From Candidatus Desantisbacteria bacterium CG1_02_38_46 (GTDB lineage Bacteria > Desantisbacteria > UBA1551 > UBA1559), in the NCBI GenBank assembly GCA_001871015.1, contig MNUO01000075.1, forward strand, positions 1 to 16,326: a DNA stretch of 16,326 bases. The letters are read 5' to 3'. This document shows, piece after piece, positions 7,358 through 14,108 of the stretch (position 1 is the first letter of the stretch; each line of letters opens with the position of its first letter). Made by a program: the position numbers and the translations under genes. The notes under the pieces are model-generated. The model ran no database searches. It saw only the letters and a list, made by a program, of their open reading frames with translations, and had not been told where the DNA came from.

Positions 7358-8729
7358 TATTAATCTTCTCCAACAATTCTTCCCCTATTTTATACACATC
7401 TCCTGCTCCAAGAGTTAAGAGGAGGTCTTTGCTCTTCAATGTTTCCAGTAATGTAGATATAATCTTTTTAGTATCTTTTAAAAATTTCACATTTCTATTC
7501 AAGGGTTTAATTGCATCTAAAATTAGATTTGGATGAACCCCGCTAAGCGGTCTTTCACCTGCACTATATACTTTAGTAACAAAGATTAAATCAGCAACTG
7601 AGAGTGCAGCTCCCAATTCCCTCCCCATGAACTTAGTTCTTGTCCAGCGATGAGGCTGAAAAACTACGACTATTCTTTTTCGATTAAGCATTCTTGCAGC
7701 CTGCAGGGTCATTCTTACCTCGGTTGGATGATGTGCATAATCATCAAGAATCAATATTCCCCCAACTTCTCCTCTAACTTCAAATCTCCGACGGACATTT
7801 TTAAACTTTACCATAGCATTGCAGATTTTTTTAAATCTTATGCCGAGGAATAAACCAGCGCCAACTGCTGCCATGGCATTCAGGACATTATGAATTCCTG
7901 GTACATTCAATTGCAGAGTTCCTAACAAAACCCCATTTCTAAAAATTGAAGCCTGACTTCCCCAGGGTCTTAACTTGACGTCTTCAGCCAGAATGTCTGC
8001 TTTCTTATTTTTTATTCCATAAGTAATAAACTGGATATCAGGATTAAACTTTTGCGCCACAATACGGGAAATATTTTCATCATCCAGGCATAAAACTGCT
8101 GCTCCACCCGGTTTGATATTCTTAAGAAAACGCTTGAAAGCATTCCTTATTTCTTGAATATTCTTATAGTAATCCAGGTGTTCGGGCTCAACATTTGTCA
8201 CTATTCCAATATCAGGACTCAGATTTAAAAACGAACCGTCACTCTCATCTGCTTCGGCAACGAAATATTCTCCTTGACCTAATTTGGCATTGCCTCCGAA
8301 TATCTCTAATTCTCCTCCTATTGCCAGAGTCGGATCGAATCCGTTAGATTCAAGAAGAAAAGAAATCATAGAAGTGGTTGTAGTTTTCCCGTGTGTACCT
8401 GCAATTATTATTTTTTTACTACCCTCCATTAATAATGCTAACATCATGGCTCTGGCAATAATTGGTATTTTCTTTTTTCGGGCTTCTTTTAATTCCGGAT
8501 TAAACTTAGAAATGGCTGACGAAACTACTAATAACATGGCACCGTGAATATTCTTTGCTTTGTGACCGATGTAAATAACCGCACCCTTATCCCTTAATTT
8601 TTGAATTATGTGGGTATCTTTTATGTCTGAACCTGTTACTGATTCTCCCCTGTCTAATAGTATTTGGGCAATCGCACTCATTCCTATGCCACCTATACCC
8701 ACAAAGTGTATTGCCTTTTTATTTTTCAT
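7350..8729 (-). CDS. murC: UDP-N-acetylmuramate--L-alanine ligase
   Basis: This ATP-dependent Mur ligase adds the first residue, L-Ala, to UDP-MurNAc. It has 459 residues. The N-terminal UDP-binding fold begins HFVGIGGIGMSAIAQIL, the ATP loop is GTHGKTTTT (111-119), EADESDGSF and VTNVEPEHLDYY form the central metal and substrate region, and DDYAHHPTEV opens the C-terminal domain. The ATG overlaps the end of ftsW by 11 bp, with AAAGG 6 nt upstream. In most clusters murG separates ftsW from murC; here the overlap leaves no room for it. Confidence 0.97.
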   Translation of the reverse strand: MKNKKAIHFVGIGGIGMSAIAQILLDRGESVTGSDIKDTHIIQKLRDKGAVIYIGHKAKNIHGAMLLVVSSAISKFNPELKEARKKKIPIIARAMMLALLMEGSKKIIIAGTHGKTTTTSMISFLLESNGFDPTLAIGGELEIFGGNAKLGQGEYFVAEADESDGSFLNLSPDIGIVTNVEPEHLDYYKNIQEIRNAFKRFLKNIKPGGAAVLCLDDENISRIVAQKFNPDIQFITYGIKNKKADILAEDVKLRPWGSQASIFRNGVLLGTLQLNVPGIHNVLNAMAAVGAGLFLGIRFKKICNAMVKFKNVRRRFEVRGEVGGILILDDYAHHPTEVRMTLQAARMLNRKRIVVVFQPHRWTRTKFMGRELGAALSVADLIFVTKVYSAGERPLSGVHPNLILDAIKPLNRNVKFLKDTKKIISTLLETLKSKDLLLTLGAGDVYKIGEELLEKINNE

Positions 8730-9828
8730 TTTTTACCTTTTTCCTATGTCTCCATACACTCAGTAAAATTCCTACGCCACTCATTGTAAAAATAAGTGAT
8801 GAACCCCCAAAACTGATAAATGGAAGTGGAACGCCCTTCACTGGCAACATGCCACTGACTACACCCATATTGATGAAAGATTGAAAAACAATAAGAAAAG
8901 TTATTCCGGCTGCCAGCAGACTTCCAGATTGCTCCCTTGCCTCAGCGGCAATTCTGTAACCCTGCCAGAGGAAAACAAGAAATAAAAAAATAATTATTCC
9001 GGTGCCAACAAAACCAAATTCCTCTCCTATCACCGAAAAAATAAAATCAGTGTGCGGGGCAGGAAGATAGAAAAGTTTCTGCCGGCCCCCGCCCAAACCA
9101 AATCCTGTAGTACCACCTGAACCCATCGCGATAAGTGACTGAATTGTATGAAAACCTTTTCCAAGCGGATCTTCCCATGGATTTAAAAATGACAGGACTC
9201 TTTCCCTTCGATATTCCACCTTATATACAAACAAATAAAAAAATGGTAATGAACAAATAATTGATGCGAGTATATGCATCATTCTTGCTCCGGAAATAAA
9301 AAGCATTGTCATTGAAATTATTACAAGCAGAACTGCTGTTCCGAAATCAGGCTGCTTCATAATCAACGCAAAAATAACACCTATTATTATAAGGTATGGT
9401 AAAAAACCATTGGTAAAACCCTCTATTTTCCTGTTCTTTCGAGACAACGATGAAGCTAAATATATAATCAGGAATAATTTTACCAATTCAGATGGTTGAA
9501 ATACTACAGGTCCTATCTTTACCCATCTTCTGGCACCGCCAGCCAATCTCCCAAATTTAGGAATCAGAACTAACACGAGAAGGAAAATAGAAAAGAAAAA
9601 GAGTGGATAAATAAATTTTTCAAGAATCCTGTAATCTAAATGCATAAAGAATACCATTGAGACAAGACCAAGCAGGGTCCAGCATAATTGTTTCTTCAGG
9701 AAAAAATATGGGTCATTAAATTTCTCTGCAGCCATAATTGCGCTTGCGCTATAAACCATCACTACACCTACCCCTACCAGGATAAGCGTAATTATAAAAA
9801 TGGTGACATCAGGTGAAATTTTCTTCAT
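8719..9828 (-). CDS. ftsW: Septal peptidoglycan polymerase FtsW (SEDS family)
   Basis: This multi-spanning membrane glycosyltransferase polymerises lipid II at the septum with its partner PBP. It has 369 residues and about ten hydrophobic segments. Family motifs include VYSASAIMA in the first span, GGARRWVKIG and FQPSELVKLFLIIYLA, KQPDFGTAVLL, the periplasmic-loop region ending GFGLGGGRQKLFYLPAPHTDFIFSV, and VPLPFISFGGSSL near the C-terminus. I chose the ATG at 9826-9828 (MKKISPDVT), preceded by AGGA. The frame stays open further upstream, but only through the repeat array. A rodA assignment is less likely given the position between murD and murC. Confidence 0.94.
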   Translation of the reverse strand: MKKISPDVTIFIITLILVGVGVVMVYSASAIMAAEKFNDPYFFLKKQLCWTLLGLVSMVFFMHLDYRILEKFIYPLFFFSIFLLVLVLIPKFGRLAGGARRWVKIGPVVFQPSELVKLFLIIYLASSLSRKNRKIEGFTNGFLPYLIIIGVIFALIMKQPDFGTAVLLVIISMTMLFISGARMMHILASIICSLPFFYLFVYKVEYRRERVLSFLNPWEDPLGKGFHTIQSLIAMGSGGTTGFGLGGGRQKLFYLPAPHTDFIFSVIGEEFGFVGTGIIIFLFLVFLWQGYRIAAEAREQSGSLLAAGITFLIVFQSFINMGVVSGMLPVKGVPLPFISFGGSSLIFTMSGVGILLSVWRHRKKVKNEK

Positions 9829-9837
9829 ACAAGTCCT

Positions 9838-9899
9838 ATTTATGTAGTGGCAGAGTTTACTCTGCCCAATGTCGAGCAAGCTCGACCACTACATCTTTA
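9838..9899. repeat. Mosaic REP unit 1 (two inverted GTAG hairpins)
   Basis: The 51-bp core (9843-9893) begins TGTAGTGG and ends with its reverse complement CCACTACA. Inside are two perfect 7-bp hairpins: GCAGAGT/ACTCTGC with a TT loop, and GTCGAGC/GCTCGAC with an AA loop. Each hairpin is preceded by GTAGTG on its own strand, so the unit is two REP elements in inverted orientation, as in a bacterial interspersed mosaic element. With flanks it is a perfect 62-bp copy of 9950-10011. Transcribed, it could fold as a cruciform or cloverleaf just ahead of the ftsW ribosome binding site. Confidence 0.85.
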
Positions 9900-9920
9900 G
9901 TAGTGGCAGAGTTTACTCTG
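9900..9920 (+). repeat. Single REP, first-hairpin type
   Basis: GTAGTGG followed by the CAGAGT/ACTCTG hairpin, without the second inverted half. It is a solitary REP in the same orientation as the left half of the two mosaic units. Confidence 0.8.
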
Positions 9921-9925
9921 TTAAT

Positions 9926-9947
9926 GTAGTGGCAGAGTTTACTCTGC
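9926..9947 (+). repeat. Single REP, first-hairpin type
   Basis: GTAGTG followed by the perfect GCAGAGT/ACTCTGC hairpin. It is a second solitary REP, 5 bp after the previous one. Confidence 0.8.
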
Positions 9948-9949
9948 AG

Positions 9950-10011
9950 ATTTATGTAGTGGCAGAGTTTACTCTGCCCAATGTCGAGCAAGCTCGACCA
10001 CTACATCTTTA
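9950..10011. repeat. Mosaic REP unit 2, overlapping the 3' end of murD
   Basis: This is a perfect second copy of the 62-bp unit at 9838-9899 (51-bp core 9955-10005). The murD frame enters it and ends at a TAA (9969-9971) in the loop and stem of the GCAGAGT hairpin. Residues VVVELARHWAE of MurD are therefore encoded by the repeat. Confidence 0.85.
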
Positions 10012-11534
10012 AAAATCCTGCCTCTCTCTTTATAATCTTTAAACATATCAAAACTGCTGCAAGCCGGTGAAAGAAGCACGGAATCTCCAGCCGTAGCAAG
10101 TCTGTTCGCTATTCCGACCGCTTCCTTCATATCTTTGACTTCTTTTATCCTGGAAACAATCTGAGGATTATAGTCAATTATAGCTTTTTTAATCCTGTTT
10201 TTTGCCTCACCTAACAGAAGAATATACTTCACTTTGTCCTCTAACAGAGGACCTAGTATGCTGTAATCTCCACCTTTATCTCTTCCGCCCGCAATCAATA
10301 TAATGGTTCGAGCCTGCTTGCCACCGGGTTCGCCTGTACTTTCTAATGCCCTCAGGACAGCATCTACATTAGTAGCCTTAGAATCATCAATAAATTTAAC
10401 TCCATTTATTTCAGCCACAAATTCAAGCCGATGTTCCAGTCCAGCAAATTCCTTCAGAATTTTTAATATACTCTCTGTCCTGACATTAAAAATAATTGCA
10501 GATGCAACTGCAGCAAGGACATTTTCTAAATTATGCACACCCTCTAGCCTAACATCACTAATGTTACAGATAAAATTATCATCACCTGAAATCCTTGCAA
10601 CAATCTGCCCATCTCTGATAAATACTCCTTCCTTAAGTGCACATTTTCTGCTGAATGGGATAATGCGGGCTTTTGCTCCCAAGGCAAGAGAGAAAGTCCG
10701 CGGACAATCCCTGTTAAGTATAGCGAAGTCTTCTGGCGTCTGATTTTGCAAAATACGCGCTTTTGCTTCAACATAGTCCTCAAATTTAGCGTATCGGTCA
10801 AGGTGGTCCTCAGTGATATTCAGAACTGTGGCAACCTTTGGCTTAAACTTACTTATGGTTTCTAATTGAAAACTGCTTACTTCACTGACAACTAATTCTG
10901 TATTGGTCCAGCTACCATCCGGATTAATAAAAGAACATAAAGGTTGCCCTATATTTCCACCCACAGCAACTTTCCATCCATCTGCCTCAAAAATTTTTCC
11001 AATCAATGCTGTAGTGGTAGTCTTGCCGTTAGTTCCTGTAATAGCAATGATGGGGACCGGAATATAATAAAAAGCCAGCTCAAGTTCTCCAATAATTGGA
11101 ACTCCACTGTCCTTCGCTTTTTTAAGGATGGGGATATCCAATGGAACACCCGGGCTTACAACAATTATATCTGATTCAGCCACCCTGTCAGAGTGACCGC
11201 CAAATTCCATTTCCACTCCACCTGGAACCATTCCAAGATAATCTCCCACCCCGATGTTACTTAGTTCTTCTTTCTTTTTGCTATCACTAAGAAGAACTAC
11301 GGCGTCCAGGTTGGACAATAATCGAGCAGCATACACTCCGCTTACACCCATTCCTAACACCGCTATTTTCTTATTTTGACATTTTATCGACATTTCTTTT
11401 GCAAGAAACAAGCTTTGCTTATTTTGACATTTTATCGACATTTCTTTTGCGAGAAACAAGCTTTGCTTATTTTGACATTTTATCGACATTTCTTTTGCGA
11501 GAAACAAGCTTTGCTTATTTTTAAATTCTATCAT
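9969..11534 (-). CDS. murD: UDP-N-acetylmuramoyl-L-alanine--D-glutamate ligase, repeat-modified at both ends
   Basis: This Mur ligase adds D-Glu to UDP-MurNAc-L-Ala. The UDP-binding fold opens KKIAVLGMGVSGVYAARLL, the ATP loop is GTNGKTTTT (167-175), and NITEDHLDRY, HRLEFVAEINGVKFIDDSKATN and LLSPACSSFDMFKDYKERG are family blocks. It has 521 residues against about 450 for the family. The excess is an N-terminal run of three 16-residue repeats (6-53) inserted after MIEFK. The last residues are encoded by a REP unit and differ from a normal MurD end. The ATG at 11532-11534 has GGAAG 4 nt upstream; internal ATGs in each repeat (Met16, 32, 48) have only weak purine-rich leads. It lies 23 bp after mraY. 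Confidence 0.95.
   Translation of the reverse strand: MIEFKNKQSLFLAKEMSIKCQNKQSLFLAKEMSIKCQNKQSLFLAKEMSIKCQNKKIAVLGMGVSGVYAARLLSNLDAVVLLSDSKKKEELSNIGVGDYLGMVPGGVEMEFGGHSDRVAESDIIVVSPGVPLDIPILKKAKDSGVPIIGELELAFYYIPVPIIAITGTNGKTTTTALIGKIFEADGWKVAVGGNIGQPLCSFINPDGSWTNTELVVSEVSSFQLETISKFKPKVATVLNITEDHLDRYAKFEDYVEAKARILQNQTPEDFAILNRDCPRTFSLALGAKARIIPFSRKCALKEGVFIRDGQIVARISGDDNFICNISDVRLEGVHNLENVLAAVASAIIFNVRTESILKILKEFAGLEHRLEFVAEINGVKFIDDSKATNVDAVLRALESTGEPGGKQARTIILIAGGRDKGGDYSILGPLLEDKVKYILLLGEAKNRIKKAIIDYNPQIVSRIKEVKDMKEAVGIANRLATAGDSVLLSPACSSFDMFKDYKERGRIFKDVVVELARHWAE
11370..11513. repeat. Three 48-bp tandem repeats inside the 5' end of murD
   Basis: Units are 11370-11417, 11418-11465 and 11466-11513, and the start of a further partial copy follows to about 11520. 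The last two are identical and the first differs by one base (A for G at 11403). As 48 is a multiple of three, the murD frame is preserved, giving NKQSLFLAKEMSIKCQ three times. Each unit carries an in-frame ATG and an internal AAGCTT. There are no unique spacers, so this is not a CRISPR array. Confidence 0.92.
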
Positions 11535-11557
11535 AGTTCTTCCAACACAATGGGGAT

Positions 11558-12643
11558 TTACCTCAATTTCAATGTTGAAAATGTTATTAATGCCAGGATT
11601 ATGTTTATGATCCAGAATCTTACCACAATCTTTGGTTCACTCCAGCCTTTCATTTCAAAGTGGTGATGAATTGGTGTCATCTTGAATATCCTGATTTTCC
11701 TTAATTTGTAGCTTGCGACCTGCAATATAACTGAAAGTGTTTCAACCACAAAAATACCACCAACAATTAATAACAATATTTCCTTACGAATCAAAATTGC
11801 TACCAGTCCCAGTGCCCCACCAAGTGCAAGTGCGCCAGTATCACCCATCAGTATCTGAGCAGGGTAAGCATTAAACCACAGAAAACTAAGTCCTGCACCA
11901 ATTAATGCTGACAGGTATACTGTTATTTCACCACTTTCCTTGATAAATGGAAGAAGGAGATATTGGCTAAACTTAATATGCCCGGTCAGATAAGAGAAGA
12001 TTCCAAATGTAGCAGCGACAATTACCACAGAACCAATTGCAAGCCCATCCAGACCATCTGTAAGATTCACCGCATTGGATGAACTTACAATCACTATAAG
12101 TACAAACAATATATAAAACCACCCCAAATTAATAGTTAGCTCTTTAAGGAATGGAGTTGTAAGACTGTGAAAATCTCTGGCAGGAGGAAAATAATACAGG
12201 TAAAATCCAATAACCAATCCTAAAATTGCCTGTCCTAACAATTTGTACCATCCCCCCAACCCTCCCTTTTTCCCCTTCAACTTCAGATAATCATCTAAAA
12301 AACCTAATAATCCAAGGTATATCGTGGTAAACAAAATGAGTTGAATTAATGCATTTTCAAACCTGGACCACAGCAAGGTTGAAATAATCAGGACAGACAA
12401 AATAACAATTCCTCCCATTGTAGGAGTACCAATTTTCTTCTTATGAAGTTGTTCAAAAAAAGGAAATTCCCTGATCTGATCTCCTATCTTTGCTCCTTGC
12501 AACATTTTTATAATTACTGGACCTAATGTTATCCCCAAAATTAAACTGGTCAGAGCAGCTCCTGCTGCCCGAAATGTAATGTATTTAAAAACATTAAATG
12601 CGAAGAAATATTTATGAAGTGGATACAACAAATAATATAACAT
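11558..12643 (-). CDS. mraY: Phospho-N-acetylmuramoyl-pentapeptide transferase
   Basis: This integral membrane enzyme transfers phospho-MurNAc-pentapeptide from UDP to undecaprenyl phosphate, forming lipid I. Its 361 residues and roughly ten spans match the family. Catalytic and metal motifs are intact: LDDYLK (116-121), NLTDGLDGLA (193-202), MGDTGALALGG (267-276) and the HHH loop PIHHHFE (324-330). The ATG follows the murF stop by 1 bp, with a GGGGGG run as ribosome binding site inside the murF end. Position between murF and murD is standard. Confidence 0.98.
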   Translation of the reverse strand: MLYYLLYPLHKYFFAFNVFKYITFRAAGAALTSLILGITLGPVIIKMLQGAKIGDQIREFPFFEQLHKKKIGTPTMGGIVILSVLIISTLLWSRFENALIQLILFTTIYLGLLGFLDDYLKLKGKKGGLGGWYKLLGQAILGLVIGFYLYYFPPARDFHSLTTPFLKELTINLGWFYILFVLIVIVSSSNAVNLTDGLDGLAIGSVVIVAATFGIFSYLTGHIKFSQYLLLPFIKESGEITVYLSALIGAGLSFLWFNAYPAQILMGDTGALALGGALGLVAILIRKEILLLIVGGIFVVETLSVILQVASYKLRKIRIFKMTPIHHHFEMKGWSEPKIVVRFWIINIILALITFSTLKLR

Positions 12644-12644
12644 T

Positions 12645-14105
12645 TCATCCCCCCAATCGTCTAATTATCCCGCTTGCGATTTCTTCCATCTTCATCGCGC
12701 GTGAACCCTTTATTAAAATTAAATCGCCTCTGTGCATTTGTTTCAAGATGCCCTCTACCAACTTCTCTCTGTCATCATATACAAATGCGGTCCCACCAAT
12801 CTTATTAAACTCTCCTGCTGTAATTGCCGCCAGTTTTCCCATTGTAACTAAAATGTCTATTCCCCGTTTCATAGCGATACCGGCTAATTTCCTGTGCGCT
12901 TTAACCGACCATTTTCCCAGTTCAAGCATATTTCCTAAAATCAATATTTTCCTCCCGGATGCTAAAACCTTTTCGGCATTCCATTTCTCAATTATTGAAA
13001 TTGCCTCTTCAACTGAATGTGGATTAGCATTGTATGCATCATTAATGATTGTGCATTCTTTCAACTTAGTTATCTCCATACGCATTGGAAGAGTCTTGAT
13101 ACTTTCCAGACCATTTTTAATCGTCTTTGGTGATACATCAAACAATTTCGCAGTCGCCGCGGCGACAAGAGCATTGTAAACATTGTGCATTCCTATAAGA
13201 GGAATATGAATGGTTATATTTTGTGATGCACTTTTATTCCCTGACAGATTTACCCTAAATTTCATTCCCCTCTCTCGAAGATCATTAATTTCAGTTGCAT
13301 AAACATTCCCTCTATTCACAATCCCGCAGGTGATTTTCTTTAAGCCCTGTTTTTTTATTAGGTGTAAAGATTCGCGGATAATTTTATCATCAATATTGAG
13401 AATTGTAGTTCCCCTGTTTCCAAGTCCTGCAAGCAGGGATAATTTTTCCCTGGCTACTCCTTCTATATCCAACAATCCTTCTGTGTGTGTCAGACATATA
13501 TTGGTTATAACGCCCACTGTGGGCTGTGCAATTTCTGTTAGCTTTTTAATCTCTCCAGGCGCGTTGGTGCCTAATTCTAAAACAGCAAATTTATAAAACC
13601 TTGTCAATTCAAAAAGTGTCAGCGGCACCCCAATTTCATTATTATAATTGCCTTTATTTTTTAAAGTTAGGGCTTTACGGGATAAAATATTCCATAACAT
13701 TTCTTTTGTGGTTGTCTTTCCATTGCTACCGGTTATTGCAATTAATGGAAGAGTAAATCTCCTTCGGTAAGAATTTGCAATGTCCTGAAGTGCCGAAAGT
13801 GTATCTTTTACTTCAATAACTATTAGTACGTCATCCGTTGGAATACTTTGATACTTTTTAGCAAGGCTGAAGCCTTGCGATACAATCCCTTTTGCTCCTT
13901 TTTTTATAGCTTCTGGAATAAATCTATGACCATCAAAATTTTTTCCTTTCAGTGCAATGAATAAATTTCCTTTCTTCTCCGAATGGCTCCCTTTGGGAAG
14001 GGTACGCGTATCAGTAGAAATACTATTGAAACAGGTATTTTCTTTTCCCTGTATCAATCTACCCTTCGTCGCCTCTAAAATCTCTTTAACTGAAATCTTT
14101 TCCAT
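12645..14105 (-). CDS. murF: UDP-MurNAc-tripeptide--D-alanyl-D-alanine ligase
   Basis: This enzyme adds the Ddl-made dipeptide to complete UDP-MurNAc-pentapeptide. It has 486 residues. The N-terminal domain has NLFIALKGKNFDGHRFI, the ATP loop is GSNGKTTTK (126-134), ELGTNAPGEI follows, and the C-terminal domain carries IINDAYNANPHSVEEAI and LGNMLELG. Two N-terminal segments look inserted. Residues 36-45 (LPKGSHSEKK) lengthen the usual DSR-to-GDLF loop and contain a CCCTT/AAGGG inverted repeat. Residues 75-82 (VSQGFSLA) are encoded by a perfect palindrome at 13861-13878 and lengthen the loop before the DTLSAL helix. Both lie in surface-type loops and the frame is kept. The ATG is 3 bp after the murE stop. 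Confidence 0.96.
   Translation of the reverse strand: MEKISVKEILEATKGRLIQGKENTCFNSISTDTRTLPKGSHSEKKGNLFIALKGKNFDGHRFIPEAIKKGAKGIVSQGFSLAKKYQSIPTDDVLIVIEVKDTLSALQDIANSYRRRFTLPLIAITGSNGKTTTKEMLWNILSRKALTLKNKGNYNNEIGVPLTLFELTRFYKFAVLELGTNAPGEIKKLTEIAQPTVGVITNICLTHTEGLLDIEGVAREKLSLLAGLGNRGTTILNIDDKIIRESLHLIKKQGLKKITCGIVNRGNVYATEINDLRERGMKFRVNLSGNKSASQNITIHIPLIGMHNVYNALVAAATAKLFDVSPKTIKNGLESIKTLPMRMEITKLKECTIINDAYNANPHSVEEAISIIEKWNAEKVLASGRKILILGNMLELGKWSVKAHRKLAGIAMKRGIDILVTMGKLAAITAGEFNKIGGTAFVYDDREKLVEGILKQMHRGDLILIKGSRAMKMEEIASGIIRRLGG
13861..13883 (-). repeat. Palindrome read in frame within murF
   Basis: On the minus strand GTATC precedes a perfect 8-bp stem GCAAGGCT/AGCCTTGC with a TC loop. 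The layout matches the GTAG-led REPs elsewhere in the window, except for GTAT in place of GTAG and a different stem. It encodes MurF residues 75-82. Confidence 0.6.
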
Positions 14106-14108
14106 CTT

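Noticed and set aside
9829-9879. Longer N-terminus for FtsW
   Set aside because: It would be encoded by the REP unit and has no ribosome binding site, whereas AGGA precedes the ATG at 9826-9828.
10544-10801. Minus-strand open frame of 85 codons inside murD in another frame
   Set aside because: It overlaps conserved MurD coding sequence and shows no family resemblance.
11370-11520. A CRISPR-like array
   Set aside because: The 48-bp units are directly adjacent with no unique spacers and no cas genes; they are simple in-frame tandem repeats within murD.
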